Source: Pseudomonadota bacterium (GTDB lineage: Bacteria; Pseudomonadota; Alphaproteobacteria; Rhizobiales; Beijerinckiaceae). Taken from it: 64,000 nt of DNA. Position 1 is the stretch's first letter; every line of letters begins with the position of its first letter. The translations under genes were made by a program, and so were the position numbers. Below are positions 1-9,978 of the stretch, piece by piece. Below the pieces are notes generated by a model, which did no database searches, was not told the origin of the DNA, and saw nothing but the letters and a program-made list of their open reading frames with translations. Location: positions 1-64,000 of the forward strand of contig JAIUNQ010000001.1 in NCBI GenBank assembly GCA_020161475.1, given 5' to 3'.

Positions 1-35
1 TTTTCGGCAAAATCGACGGCGCGCGTGCGAGCCAT
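1..35 (-). CDS. N-terminus of a probable TetR-family regulator (partial)
   Basis: The minus strand opens with ATG at position 35 and reads MARTRAVDFAEK before the window ends. A GGAG lies 12 bases upstream. Short basic starts of this kind are typical of TetR-family regulators, including those next to paa genes (family knowledge). Only 11 codons are visible, so the family call is an inference from position and N-terminal style. It lies just downstream of paaK on the same strand, with repeated CTGACCG half-sites between them. Confidence 0.4.
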   Translation of the reverse strand, partial: MARTRAVDFAE

Positions 36-85
36 ATTTCGATGGTACTCCGTTCCGGGCGAGGGCAGCAGTGTCGCATGCAAAC

Positions 86-120
86 TCGTGCTTCTGGCGA
101 TTATTGAGCCAGAAGCACGA
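86..120. repeat. 13-bp perfect inverted repeat (hairpin)
   Basis: TCGTGCTTCTGGC (86-98) and its exact reverse complement (108-120) flank a 9-base loop. There is no T-run on either side, so it is not a classical terminator. It lies between the end of paaK and the putative tetR start and could be a processing or termination hairpin. Confidence 0.5.
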
Positions 121-152
121 ATGCAAGCCTTTGATGCCTATTCTTCGCCCGG

Positions 153-184
153 CCGGTCAGTTTTTCACCTCCCGGTCAGTTTTT
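153..184 (-). promoter_or_regulatory. Direct repeat with CTGACCG half-sites
   Basis: The 13-base sequence AAAAACTGACCGG (minus strand) occurs twice, at 153-165 and 172-184. The second copy overlaps the paaK stop codon. CTGACCG is also the left half of the palindrome upstream of paaG, so these may be half-sites for the same regulator in front of the putative tetR gene. Confidence 0.35.
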
Positions 185-1486
185 GACCCGGTTATCCACC
201 ACGCGCTTGGCCTTGCCTTCCGAGCGGGCGACGCTGCCCGGATCCTTGACCTCGATCTTGGTGGAGACACCGACCACGCTCTTGATGTGATGGGCGAGTT
301 CCTTCGCGGCGGCGGCGCGCGCCCCGGCATCGGCATGGTCGGGCGCGCATTCCACATGCACGGTCATGTTGTCCATGCGGCCGGGGTTGGTCAGCTCGAT
401 CTGGAAGTGCGGCGCCAGCCCCTTGCACTTGAGGATCTGCTCCTCGATCTGCGTGGGGAACACGTTCACCCCGCGCAGGATGATCATGTCGTCCGAGCGC
501 CCGGTGATCTTCTCGATGCGGCGCATGGAGCGCGCCGTGCCGGGCAGCAGGCGCGTGAGATCGCGCGTGCGATAGCGCACCATCGGCAGGCCTTCCTTGG
601 TCAGGGTGGTGAAAACGAGTTCACCCATCTGGCCGTCTGGCAGCACTTCGCCGGTCACGGGGTCGATGATTTCCGGGTAGAAATGGTCTTCCCAGACGTG
701 CAACCCGTCCTTGGTTTCCACGCATTCCTGCGCAACACCGGGGCCCATGATTTCGGAAAGGCCATAGATATCCACGGCGTGCATGTCGAAGGCCTCCTCG
801 ATCTCGGCCCGCATGGAGTTCGTCCAGGGTTCGGCACCGAAAATGCCCACCGCGAGCGAGGACTTGCGCGGGTCCAACCCCTGACGGCGGAACTCATCAA
901 GGATCGAGAGCATGTAGGAGGGCGTCACCATGATGATGCGCGGTTTGAAATCGTTGATGAGCGTGACTTGGCGTTCGGTCATGCCGCCGGAGATCGGCAC
1001 CACGGTGCAGCCCAGCTTTTCTGCGCCGTAATGCGCGCCAAGCCCACCCGTGAACAGGCCATAGCCATAGGCATTGTGCAGGATATCGCCCTGACGACCG
1101 CCCGCCGCGCGGATGGAGCGCGCGATCAGGTTGGCCCAGTTGTCGATGTCGGACTGGGTGTAGCCCACAACCGTCGGCTTACCGGTGGTGCCGGAGGAGC
1201 CGTGGATGCGCACGAGCTTGGACTGCGGCACCGCAAACATCCCGAAGGGATAGGTGTCGCGCAGGTCATTCTTGTAGGTGAAGGGGAATTTCGAAATATC
1301 CGCCAGCGTCTTCAGCTCTTCCGGGTGCACATCGTGCTCGATAAAGCGCTTGCGATAGAACGGCGAGTTCTCATACGCGTGCTTGAGCGAGCGCTTCATG
1401 CGGTGGAACTGGAGCGCGGCGATTTCATCGCGCGATGCGGTTTCGATCGGGTCGAGATCACCCTTTTTGGGGGAGAGGTCTTCCAT
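176..1486 (-). CDS. paaK: Phenylacetate-CoA ligase
   Basis: Cytoplasmic AMP-forming ligase that converts phenylacetate, ATP and CoA to phenylacetyl-CoA, the entry step of aerobic phenylacetate degradation. The 436-residue product has the adenylate-forming motif SSGTTGKPTVVGYT near residue 100, and a C-terminal lobe containing GRSDDMIILRGVNVFPTQIE, both characteristic of PaaK. I chose the start MEDLSPKKGD because GGAGGAACCC precedes it; a longer reading of 25 codons lacks a ribosome site. It is the last of three co-oriented paa genes, 85 bases after paaI. The paaABCDE epoxidase genes are not in this window. The family assignment is secure. Confidence 0.95.
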   Translation of the reverse strand: MEDLSPKKGDLDPIETASRDEIAALQFHRMKRSLKHAYENSPFYRKRFIEHDVHPEELKTLADISKFPFTYKNDLRDTYPFGMFAVPQSKLVRIHGSSGTTGKPTVVGYTQSDIDNWANLIARSIRAAGGRQGDILHNAYGYGLFTGGLGAHYGAEKLGCTVVPISGGMTERQVTLINDFKPRIIMVTPSYMLSILDEFRRQGLDPRKSSLAVGIFGAEPWTNSMRAEIEEAFDMHAVDIYGLSEIMGPGVAQECVETKDGLHVWEDHFYPEIIDPVTGEVLPDGQMGELVFTTLTKEGLPMVRYRTRDLTRLLPGTARSMRRIEKITGRSDDMIILRGVNVFPTQIEEQILKCKGLAPHFQIELTNPGRMDNMTVHVECAPDHADAGARAAAAKELAHHIKSVVGVSTKIEVKDPGSVARSEGKAKRVVDNRVKN

Positions 1487-1571
1487 GGGTTCCTCCGGAA
1501 GGCTTTTGTTGTTCTGAAAAAGCGCGGGGCACCGAGAGGGCGCATCCGCGAAAAATGTCACGTGCGAGAGG

Positions 1572-2006
1572 TCAGGCTGCGGGGATGTCCAGCAGCGTAC
1601 CCTTCACGGTGCGCGAATGGCCGCGGAATTCCGCAATCGTCTCGCCGTTCTGGTTGGTTACGCGCACATCGTAGATGCCGCCGCGCCCCTTGCGGGACAC
1701 TTCACGCGCCGTGGCGGTCAGCCGGTCGCCTTCGAACGCCGGGGCGATGTAGGTGATCGACACATGCTGGGCGACGGTGCGCTGATTGTAGGTGTTGCAC
1801 GAGAAGGCGAAGGCGGAATCCGCCAGCGTGAACATGTAGCCGCCGTGGCAGGTGGCATGGCCATTGGTCATCACCTTGGTGACCGTCATCGAAATGGTGG
1901 CTTCACCCGCGGCGATGTGCTCGATTTTCATGCCAAGGTGCTGGCTGGCGTGGTCATCCGTCCACATCGCCTCGGCGCAGGCTTTCGCCAATTCATTGGG
2001 GGTCAT
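1572..2006 (-). CDS. paaI: Hydroxyphenylacetyl-CoA thioesterase
   Basis: Hot-dog fold thioesterase of 144 residues. In the phenylacetate pathway PaaI hydrolyses dead-end or stalled ring-hydroxylated CoA esters and frees CoA. The sequence shows the family signature GHATCHGGYMFTLADSAFAFSCN, with the catalytic Asp in LAD, and a typical QHVSITYIAPAFEGDRL strand. The start MTPNELAKACAEAM was chosen because it follows the paaG stop by one base, which indicates translational coupling; the upstream in-frame extension overlaps paaG. It sits between paaG and paaK in one operon. Confidence 0.92.
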   Translation of the reverse strand: MTPNELAKACAEAMWTDDHASQHLGMKIEHIAAGEATISMTVTKVMTNGHATCHGGYMFTLADSAFAFSCNTYNQRTVAQHVSITYIAPAFEGDRLTATAREVSRKGRGGIYDVRVTNQNGETIAEFRGHSRTVKGTLLDIPAA

Positions 2007-2007
2007 C

Positions 2008-2802
<795 letters not shown>

Positions 2803-2832
2803 GCTTATCCTCCCGAAGTTTCTTCCCGAACC

Positions 2833-2854
2833 ATTTTGTCGTTGGCGACAAAAT
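2833..2854. promoter_or_regulatory. 9-bp perfect palindrome upstream of paaG
   Basis: ATTTTGTCG (2833-2841) and CGACAAAAT (2846-2854) flank a 4-base spacer, 31 bases upstream of the paaG start. It looks like an operator or a 5-prime-UTR hairpin. The binding factor is unknown. Confidence 0.45.
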
Positions 2855-2863
2855 CGCAAAAGC

Positions 2864-2877
2864 TGACCGATCAGTCA
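2864..2877. promoter_or_regulatory. Candidate TetR/PaaR-type operator
   Basis: TGACCGATCAGTCA is a near-perfect palindrome centred on GATC. It lies between the divergent paaG operon and the ABC importer, where a PaaR-type TetR repressor would be expected to bind. The half-site CTGACCG recurs near the putative tetR start at the left edge. Confidence 0.5.
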
Positions 2878-3053
2878 ATGATTGGGGCGGGCTTTCTTTT
2901 CACCTCATGCCAATTACCAAGGGAGCGCTGCTCTCCGGCGCACCAAATCGAGCCGGGGAGATCGCACGCAAGGCGTTGCTCCAGCCCGGTTTTCCGTTAC
3001 AAACGCTGCGTTCGAGCCTTTTGTGTGCCCTTGTTCCCGTTGGAGAGAAGCCG

Positions 3054-4217
3054 ATGAACCTCAAGTCCCTGCTGATGGCCTCCGCCCTCGCGCTGCCCGC
3101 CTTTGCCGCGCAGGCCGAGCCGGTGAAGATCGGCTTCATGGCGACGCTCTCCGGCCCCTCTGCGGCGCTGGGCGTGCACATGCGCAACGGTTTTCAGTTG
3201 GGCATGAAGGAGTTGGGCAACACGCTGGGCGGCCAGCCTGCTGAGGTGATTGTTGTCGATGATGAGCTGAAGCCCGATGTCGGCGTCGCCAAAGCCAAGG
3301 GCCTGATCGAGCGCGACAAGGTGGATGTGCTCACCGGCATCGTCTTCTCCAACGTGATGATGGCGGTGTCCAAGGTGGCCAATGATGCAGGCACCATCAC
3401 CATTTCCACCAATGCCGGGCCGTCCCCGCTCGCGGGTAAGGGCTGCACCGCCAATTTCTTCCAAATCTCGACGCAGAACGACATGAACCACGAGGTCATG
3501 GGCAAATATGCGCAGGACAAGGGCTTCAAGCGCGTGGTGCTGATGGCCCCGAACTACCAGGCCGGCAAGGATGCGCTGGCGGGCTTCAAGCGCTTCTACA
3601 AGGGCGAGGTCGTGGATGAGATGTTCACCCAGCTCGGCCAGCTCGATTTCTCGGCGGAGATCGCCAAGATCTCGGCGGCGTCCCCGGATGCCATCTTCAC
3701 CTTCATGCCCGGCGGCATGGGCGTGGCGCTGGTGAAGCAGTATGATCAGGCGGGCCTTTCCAAGAAGATCCCGTTCCTCTCCGCCTTCACCGTCGATGAG
3801 ACGACGCTCCCCGCCACCAAGGAAGCCGCCGAGGGCATGTTCTCCGGCGCGCAATGGGCCCCCAATCTCGACAACGCCGAGAACAAGGCCTTCGTTGCGG
3901 CCTACGAGAAGGAATTCGGTGCGCCGCCCTCGCTTTACGCCTCGCAGGGCTATGATCTCGCCAAATTGCTCGATGGTGCGCTCAAAGCCACCGGAGGCAA
4001 GGTGTCCGACAAGGCCGCCCTGCGTGATGCCATTGCCAAAGCCCCGTTCAAGTCGGTGCGCGGCGCGTTCAAGTTCAACCGCAACGGCTTCCCTGTGCAG
4101 GATCAGTTCGTGGTCAAGGCGGTCAAGCGTGCGGACGGTCAGTTCGTGACGGAATCCGTCGCCAAGGTCTTCACCGCCCATCAGGACGCTTACGTGGGTG
4201 AATGCCCCCTCAAATAA
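3054..4217 (+). CDS. Branched-chain/aromatic acid-type ABC transporter substrate-binding protein
   Basis: Periplasmic type-I binding protein of 387 residues (Leu/Ile/Val-binding family). It has a signal peptide (MNLKSLLMASALALPAFAAQA) followed by VKIGFMATLSGPSAALGVHMRNG, the usual start of the mature LivJ fold. The start follows GGAGAGAAG; a longer reading from 2907 lacks a ribosome site and would bury the signal peptide. It heads a five-gene importer set divergent from paaG. Homologues next to paa genes are often aromatic-acid carriers, so phenylacetate or a related acid is a plausible ligand, but this is inference. Confidence 0.9.
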   Translation: MNLKSLLMASALALPAFAAQAEPVKIGFMATLSGPSAALGVHMRNGFQLGMKELGNTLGGQPAEVIVVDDELKPDVGVAKAKGLIERDKVDVLTGIVFSNVMMAVSKVANDAGTITISTNAGPSPLAGKGCTANFFQISTQNDMNHEVMGKYAQDKGFKRVVLMAPNYQAGKDALAGFKRFYKGEVVDEMFTQLGQLDFSAEIAKISAASPDAIFTFMPGGMGVALVKQYDQAGLSKKIPFLSAFTVDETTLPATKEAAEGMFSGAQWAPNLDNAENKAFVAAYEKEFGAPPSLYASQGYDLAKLLDGALKATGGKVSDKAALRDAIAKAPFKSVRGAFKFNRNGFPVQDQFVVKAVKRADGQFVTESVAKVFTAHQDAYVGECPLK

Positions 4218-4223
4218 GGAGTA

Positions 4224-4267
4224 GCATTTTCAAGCGAAGTGGTTTCCGGTTCGCGTGAAGAAAATGC
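4224..4267. repeat. Imperfect palindromic intergenic repeat
   Basis: GCATTTTC at 4224 and GAAAATGC ending at 4267 enclose GCGAAGTGG and TTCGCGTG arms. From memory, elements of this form are scattered between genes in many Hyphomicrobiales genomes. It separates the binding-protein gene from the permease genes and could stabilise or terminate the upstream message. Confidence 0.5.
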
Positions 4268-4299
4268 GTCAAAAAGCATAAATCCTCCAACCTTCGCGC

Positions 4300-5226
4300 A
4301 TGAGTTCCACGCTTTTCCTGCTTCAGCTGCTCAATGGCCTCCAGTTCGGCATGGTGCTGTTTCTGGTGGCCGCCGGGCTCACGCTCGTGTTCGGGGTGAT
4401 GGATTTCATCAACCTCGCGCATGGCGTGCAGTATACGCTGGGGGCTTATCTCACCGCGCTCTGCGTGGCGAAATTCGGCCATTTCGGGCTGGGGCTGGTA
4501 GCGGGACTGCTGGGCGCGCTGATCCTCGGATACGTGCTCGAATGGCTGCTCTTTGGCGTGTTGATGCACCGCTCGCATCTGGAGCAGGTGCTCGGCACCT
4601 TCGGCGTCATTCTGGTGGTGACGGATGGGCTGAAGATGCTCTTTGGCCCAGCGCCGCTGCCGCTCGCGGTGCCGGAGGCGTTCCAGTGGTCGGTGCGGCT
4701 CACGCCGACACTGGTCTATCCCGCGTGGCGGCTTGCGATCATGCTGGCCGGCGTGGTGCTCGCGCTGGTGCTGTGGTGGCTGGTGGCCAAAACCCGGCTC
4801 GGCATGCTGGTGCGCGCTGGCTCAACGGATCGCGAGACCGTCTCGGCGCTCGGCGTCAACATCGACAAACTCTTCCGCCTCGTTTTCGCCTTCGGCGCGG
4901 TGCTCGCGGCCTTTGCAGGCGCCATGGCCGGGCCGCTGATCTCGATTGAACCCACCATGGGCGATAATATCCTCATCCTCGCCTTCGTGGTCATTGTGGT
5001 GGGCGGCATCGGCTCCGTGCGCGGTGCGTTTTTCGCGGCCATCCTCATTGGTGTGGTGGATACGCTGGGCCGCGCCTTTCTCACGGGCTGGCTGGCAGGG
5101 CTTGTGGGTAAACCAGCGGCAGCCTCGGTGGGGCCCGCGCTCGCCTCCATGCTCATCTACATCCTGATGGCGCTGGTGCTGGCTGTGCGTCCGCAGGGGC
5201 TTTTCGCGGGCGCGGGGGGCAAATGA
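4300..5226 (+). CDS. Branched-chain-type ABC transporter permease (LivH family)
   Basis: Inner-membrane permease of 308 residues with about eight hydrophobic segments. It opens with LLQLLNGLQFGMVLFLVAAGLTLVFGVMDFINLAHG, diagnostic for LivH-type permeases, and has a later EAA-like region around residues 165-190 (ARAGSTDRETVSALGVNID). It pairs with the LivM-type permease, whose start overlaps its stop by four bases. No strong Shine-Dalgarno precedes the ATG, but the hydrophobic N-terminus fits the family. Confidence 0.93.
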   Translation: MSSTLFLLQLLNGLQFGMVLFLVAAGLTLVFGVMDFINLAHGVQYTLGAYLTALCVAKFGHFGLGLVAGLLGALILGYVLEWLLFGVLMHRSHLEQVLGTFGVILVVTDGLKMLFGPAPLPLAVPEAFQWSVRLTPTLVYPAWRLAIMLAGVVLALVLWWLVAKTRLGMLVRAGSTDRETVSALGVNIDKLFRLVFAFGAVLAAFAGAMAGPLISIEPTMGDNILILAFVVIVVGGIGSVRGAFFAAILIGVVDTLGRAFLTGWLAGLVGKPAAASVGPALASMLIYILMALVLAVRPQGLFAGAGGK

Positions 5227-6161
5227 CGCCCGGTTTGCGTAAGGATCTCGCACTGGGTGCGCTGGCGGTCGGGCTTCTGGCTGTTGTGCTGTTCGTGGCG
5301 CTGCAAATCGGGGCGGGCGGCATCGTCAGTCTCATCGCCCGCATCGGCATTTTCGCGCTGGCCGCGCTGGCGCTGTCCTTTCTCGTCACGCAGGCGGGGT
5401 TGGTCAGCCTTGGTCAGGCGGCGGCGGTGGGCCTTGGCGCTTATGTTACGCTGGCGCTGGCCGAACGCGGGCAAAGCGAGCTGCTGGTCCAGCTGCCGCT
5501 CGCGGCGCTGGCGGCGGCGGCTTTTGCGGGCCTGACGGGTTTGGTCGTGCTGCGCGCAAGGGGCGTGGCCTTCATCATGCTCACGCTGGCCTTTGCGCAA
5601 ATGGCGTTTTTCGGTGTCGCGGCCTTGCCCGCCTTTGGCGGCGATGATGGCATGGCGCTGGCGGCGCGCTCCACGCTCCTGGGGGTCAAGGTGCTGCGCT
5701 CGGAGGCGGGGATAGCCGTGGCCGCGCTGCTGCTGCTGGGCCTTGCGCTTGCCGCGCTGACACTTGTTCGCCACGCGCGCCTCGGGCTCGCGCTGCGCGC
5801 CGCTATGGACAACGAGCGCCGCGCCGAGGCCAGCGGCATCAACATTCCCCATGTTCAGCTCGCCGCTTATGTCGCCTGCGCGGCCATCGCCGCGCTATCG
5901 GGCGTGCTGCTTGCCAATCAGGCGGATTATGTCTCCCCCGGTTATCTCAACTGGCACCGCTCGGGCGAGCTGCTGGTCATGGTGGTGCTGGGCGGGCGGC
6001 GGCTCGCGGGGGCGGTGCTGGGGGCGGCGCTGGTGCTGGTGACCGAAGACCTCATCAGCCACTACACCGAATACTGGAAATTCTGGCTCGGCCTTCTCAT
6101 CGTGGCGGTGGTGCTGCTGCGCGGGCGCGATCTCTCGAGCCTCTTCGGGAGGCGCGCATGA
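5223..6161 (+). CDS. Branched-chain-type ABC transporter permease (LivM family)
   Basis: Second membrane subunit of the importer, 312 residues and strongly hydrophobic. It contains LSFLVTQAGLVSLGQAAAVGLGAYV, the hallmark of LivM permeases, and the cytoplasmic loop AAMDNERRAEASGINIPHVQLAAYV that contacts the ATPases. Its ATG overlaps the upstream stop codon (ATGA), and the next gene starts within its own last codons, so the operon is translationally coupled. Confidence 0.93.
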   Translation: MTPGLRKDLALGALAVGLLAVVLFVALQIGAGGIVSLIARIGIFALAALALSFLVTQAGLVSLGQAAAVGLGAYVTLALAERGQSELLVQLPLAALAAAAFAGLTGLVVLRARGVAFIMLTLAFAQMAFFGVAALPAFGGDDGMALAARSTLLGVKVLRSEAGIAVAALLLLGLALAALTLVRHARLGLALRAAMDNERRAEASGINIPHVQLAAYVACAAIAALSGVLLANQADYVSPGYLNWHRSGELLVMVVLGGRRLAGAVLGAALVLVTEDLISHYTEYWKFWLGLLIVAVVLLRGRDLSSLFGRRA

Positions 6162-6910
6162 TCGCCCCGATCCTGAGCCTCACCGGCCTTGAGAAGCACT
6201 TCGGCGCGCTCCATGTCACGCGCGGAGTCAGCCTCGATGTTTTCCCCGGCGAGGTTCACGCCCTGATCGGCCCGAACGGCGCAGGCAAAACCACGCTGGT
6301 GAGCCAGATTGCGGGCACCTTGCGCCCCGATGCCGGGCATGTGCGCCTTGCCGGGCAGGATGTCACTGCGCTCTCCGCCCATGCGCGCTCGCGGCGCGGC
6401 CTCAAGCGCGTGTTCCAGATTTCCTCGACCTGCGAGAGCCTGAGCGCGCTCGAAAACGTGATCCTCGCGCTGCCCAAGTTTCGTAACAGGCTTTTTTCGC
6501 GGTTTTTTCCGGCGCTGGCAGATGAGCGTCTGGGCGCCCCGGCGCTCGAAGCGCTGGCCAATGTGGGGCTGGCGGCGCGGGCGGAGGCACTCGCCGGCGA
6601 TCTTGCTTATGGCGAGCGCCGCGCGCTGGAACTGGCCATGGTGCTGGCCGCCAGCCCGCGCGTGCTGCTGCTCGATGAGCCGATGGCCGGCGTGGGGCGT
6701 GAGGAAAGCCGCGCGCTCACGGCGCTGCTCGCAACGCTCAAGGGCCATGTGCCGATGCTGCTGATCGAGCATGACATGACCGCCGTTTTCGCGCTGGCGG
6801 ACCGCATCTCCGTGCTGGTGGAGGGCGAGATCATCCTGACCGGCACGCCCGAGGCTGTGCGGGCGGATGCGCGCGTCAAGGCGGCCTATCTCGGCGCGGG
6901 GGCAGCATGA
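6158..6910 (+). CDS. Branched-chain-type ABC transporter ATPase (LivG family)
   Basis: Cytoplasmic ATP-binding subunit of 250 residues. Walker A is GPNGAGKTTL. The signature region reads LAYGERRALELAMVLA, a divergent LivG-type form, and Walker B is VLLLDEPMAGVG. The long insert between Walker A and the signature, with FRNRLFSRFFPALADERLGAPALEAL, is characteristic of LivG. It overlaps the genes on both sides by four bases. Confidence 0.93.
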   Translation: MIAPILSLTGLEKHFGALHVTRGVSLDVFPGEVHALIGPNGAGKTTLVSQIAGTLRPDAGHVRLAGQDVTALSAHARSRRGLKRVFQISSTCESLSALENVILALPKFRNRLFSRFFPALADERLGAPALEALANVGLAARAEALAGDLAYGERRALELAMVLAASPRVLLLDEPMAGVGREESRALTALLATLKGHVPMLLIEHDMTAVFALADRISVLVEGEIILTGTPEAVRADARVKAAYLGAGAA

Positions 6911-7605
6911 GCAACCCTTTGGTCGCTCTCTCTGGCATTGATGCGGGTTATGGTCGCGCGCAAGTGCTGTTTGATCTGTCGCTGGAAGTGGCGCCCGGCG
7001 AGGTGGTCACGCTTCTGGGCCGCAACGGCATGGGCAAGAGCACCACGCTCAAGGTGCTGATGGGGTTGGTTCCGTCGTGGTGCGGTGAAATCCACCTGCG
7101 CGGCCAGCCTGTCACGGGCGCGGCCCCTCATGTCATGGCGCGCGCGGGCCTTGGCTATGTGCCGGAGGGGCGGCGTATTTTCCCGCGCCTCGATGTGCGT
7201 GAAAATCTGATGGCGACCGCGCGCCCCGGCGCATGGACCTTGGCGCGCGTCTTGGCGCTGTTTCCGCGCCTTGCGGAGCGCTTGGGCAACCTGGGAACCC
7301 AGCTTTCCGGCGGCGAACAGCAGATGCTGGCCATTGGCCGCGCGCTGATGACCAACCCCGCCTTGCTCATTCTCGATGAAGCAACCGAAGGCCTCGCCCC
7401 GGTCATCCGCGATGAAATCTGGACCACCATCCGCGCGCTCAAGGGGGAGGGGCTCTCCCTGCTGATCGTGGACAAGAACCTCGATGAACTGGTCTCGCTC
7501 GCAGATCGTCACGTCGTGATCGAGAAGGGCCATGTTGTCTGGCGCGGCACCTCGCAGGCCTTGATGCAGGATAAGGCGCAAGTCATGACCCATCTTGAGG
7601 TTTAA
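6907..7605 (+). CDS. Branched-chain-type ABC transporter ATPase (LivF family)
   Basis: Second ATPase of the importer, 232 residues, with Walker A GRNGMGKSTTLK, signature LSGGEQQMLAIGRALM and Walker B LLILDEATEGLAP. The phrase GLGYVPEGRRIFPRLDVRENL is typical of LivF. It is the last gene of the five-gene set and converges on the chemoreceptor gene with only five bases between the stop codons; no terminator hairpin is visible there. Confidence 0.93.
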   Translation: MSNPLVALSGIDAGYGRAQVLFDLSLEVAPGEVVTLLGRNGMGKSTTLKVLMGLVPSWCGEIHLRGQPVTGAAPHVMARAGLGYVPEGRRIFPRLDVRENLMATARPGAWTLARVLALFPRLAERLGNLGTQLSGGEQQMLAIGRALMTNPALLILDEATEGLAPVIRDEIWTTIRALKGEGLSLLIVDKNLDELVSLADRHVVIEKGHVVWRGTSQALMQDKAQVMTHLEV

Positions 7606-7610
7606 CGCGC

Positions 7611-9692
7611 TCAGCCCCGGATATTGGCGACCAGCTTGTCCAGCGCTTCTTCCATCACCACCGATTGCGCCTTGAGGCTCGCGGCGGAGTCGCGCACCAG
7701 CGAGGCGGATTGGCCGGTTTTGTCCACTGCGCCATGCGCGCCGGAAACTTCGCTCAGCGCGTTGTCGGTAAACAGCGCCGCATTGGCGATGTTGGCGGCG
7801 ATTTCCTGCGTGGCTTCGCTTTGCTCGCGTGCCGCCACCGCCACGGTCGAGGAAATGGTGTCGATGTTGCGGAAGGTCTCGACCACGGAGGCCAGCGCAT
7901 CCATGGCGTCCGTCGCCGCGCCCTGAACTTCCCGGATTTGCTCGGAGATTTCGGCGGTGGCCTGCGCGGTTTGCGAGGCGAGCGATTTGACCTCCCCCGC
8001 CACAACGGCGAAGCCCTTGCCCGCCTCACCGGCGCGCGCGGCCTCGATGGTGGCATTGAGCGCGAGAAGGTTGGTCTGGGCCGCAATCTGCGTGATCAGG
8101 CTCAGGATGTCGGAGATGCGGCGCGAGGCGGAATCAAGCCGCTCCATCTTGTCCGAGGCAGCGCCCACCTCCTGCGAAGCGACAATGGCAAGATCCGCGC
8201 TTTCCTGCACGCGTTCGCGCGTCTCGCGCACCGAGGCGGAAAGCTCTTCGGCTGCGGCGGCTACGGCGGAAACATTGCGTGCCGCATCGCGCGAGAGGCC
8301 GAGCGCGCCCTGCGCATGGCGGGTGGAAAGGCTCACGTCCTCGCTCATCGAAATGGCGTTGCTTTCCAGCTCTGTCGCTGCGCCGCGCACCATGGCGATG
8401 GCAGAACCGATGGTGCGATTGCACTGGTCGGCGATGGCGATGAGCGCGCTGCGGCGTTCTTCCTCGGCGCGCTGGCGCTCCGCCCCTTGCTGCTGGCGAA
8501 GCTGCTCGGCCTCGCGCGATTGTTCCGCGAGAATATTGACCGCGTTGCACACGTCTGTGATCTCGTCGTTATGGCGCCCGACGGGGAGGTCAACATCGAA
8601 GTTGCCGGTCGAGACATCGGCGATGGCGCGGGAAAGACGCGTCAGCGGGCGCACGACACGGCGTCGCAGCACCACCACGGAGACCAGCGCAATCAGCGCC
8701 GAAACGACAACAACAGCCAGCGCGCCGATCAACACCATGCGCGCATGGGCGACACGGTTTGCCGCATCCTGCGCCACACGGGTGATCGCGGCGTCCCGCA
8801 GGCCCGTGATCGAGCCCAGAGCGCTGAGCGTCCACGGACGCCACACATCAATGGTGATCCCGGGGTCAGATCCGCTGCGCGCGGCCTGCGCGATCTGGGT
8901 GTAGCGGGCCTCGCCCTCTTGCCGGAATTTGACGCGTGCGTTCTCCAGCGCATCGCTCAGGCCGGGCGTGCTGCCGGCGGAATTGGCCGCGCGCTCGATG
9001 GCACCCCAGACATAGCCGACACGGCCATCGGCCTCGTGAATGCGCACACTGGTTTCGGCGGAAATCGCTTTGCGGGATGCCACATACTGCGAGAGCCAGG
9101 CCGAGCGGACCCCGGCGATGTCGCGCAGGTCCGATGCGAAGGAAACAAGCGGCACGGCACGGGCAATCTCGCCGTCGTGCAGGGCAATATCCGCTTCCAG
9201 ACGGGCAATCAGCTTGCGCGACAGCGTGCCGATGGAGGTGGCCTTGGCGAGATAGGTCTCGGCCAGATTGGGGGCGCGCTCTGCGCGCGCCTTGAGGAAG
9301 CCCGTTTCCGCCAGCGTGCGCGATTCCTGCACAACCTTGCCGACCGCGTCGATATCCTCGCGGTAGGCTCCCGTTTTGCCGGCGCGGAGCGTCGAAAGCA
9401 CTTCGCGGAAGCGCAGGATCTGCGCATCGACATCGAGACGGCGGCGGGCCACATCGTCACGCGCTGCCGGGCTCGCAGCCCCCTCCGAAGAGAGGCTGGC
9501 CCCGTATTGGCTGCGCTCCAGCGCCACCAGTTCGATCAGCTTCGCCTGATTGGCGAGCAGCCCGGAGAGAACCTCGGCGTGGGTGGCGTTCGTGTGGCGA
9601 TCGGCGGCATCAACGGCAATCCATGCGCTCACCCCGATGGTCATGGCGCTTAGGGCAAAAATCGCGCTGTTGAGGATCGTCGCAATACGCAT
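7611..9692 (-). CDS. Methyl-accepting chemotaxis protein
   Basis: Transmembrane chemoreceptor of 693 residues. A first membrane segment lies at about residues 8-28, followed by a helical periplasmic region of roughly 285 residues with no recognised ligand domain. A second membrane segment ([19 protein letters not shown]) sits near residues 320-340, then a HAMP linker, then a signalling domain with the hairpin-tip motif [23 protein letters not shown]. No C-terminal CheR-docking pentapeptide is seen; it ends KLVANIRG. It is a single gene between the aromatic-type importer and the dct-like operon, so it may sense an organic acid (inference). Confidence 0.92.
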   Translation of the reverse strand: MRIATILNSAIFALSAMTIGVSAWIAVDAADRHTNATHAEVLSGLLANQAKLIELVALERSQYGASLSSEGAASPAARDDVARRRLDVDAQILRFREVLSTLRAGKTGAYREDIDAVGKVVQESRTLAETGFLKARAERAPNLAETYLAKATSIGTLSRKLIARLEADIALHDGEIARAVPLVSFASDLRDIAGVRSAWLSQYVASRKAISAETSVRIHEADGRVGYVWGAIERAANSAGSTPGLSDALENARVKFRQEGEARYTQIAQAARSGSDPGITIDVWRPWTLSALGSITGLRDAAITRVAQDAANRVAHARMVLIGALAVVVVSALIALVSVVVLRRRVVRPLTRLSRAIADVSTGNFDVDLPVGRHNDEITDVCNAVNILAEQSREAEQLRQQQGAERQRAEEERRSALIAIADQCNRTIGSAIAMVRGAATELESNAISMSEDVSLSTRHAQGALGLSRDAARNVSAVAAAAEELSASVRETRERVQESADLAIVASQEVGAASDKMERLDSASRRISDILSLITQIAAQTNLLALNATIEAARAGEAGKGFAVVAGEVKSLASQTAQATAEISEQIREVQGAATDAMDALASVVETFRNIDTISSTVAVAAREQSEATQEIAANIANAALFTDNALSEVSGAHGAVDKTGQSASLVRDSAASLKAQSVVMEEALDKLVANIRG

Positions 9693-9978
9693 TTCGGCCT
9701 CGAAAAACCCGGTCTGAAAAGGAAAAACCCAACGTCAAATACAATTCAGGATTGATAACGGTAAAAATGCCGTGAATGCCGGAGGAGCCGTTGGGCTTTG
9801 ATATTTAAGAACATGCCCTCATTTTGAGCATTTTTTTGCCGAGTTTAGCGCTTGAGAGCAAAATCAGAAGTTGTGTTTCCGGCTAAAATACCGTTCCCGG
9901 CAGCCCGAGCCGGATAGGCAGAAATCCGCCAAAGGTGGTGCAAATTTTTTCAGCGAAAAGGCGATTTTTGCGCCGAAT

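Noticed and set aside
71..1756. Long plus-strand frame of 561 codons opposite paaK
   Set aside because: It is antisense to paaK and paaI, has no ribosome site, and its composition is the usual GC-rich third-position shadow.
7665..9653. Plus-strand frame of 662 codons opposite the chemoreceptor gene
   Set aside because: It is a mirror of the chemoreceptor reading frame; no domain is visible and no ribosome site precedes it.
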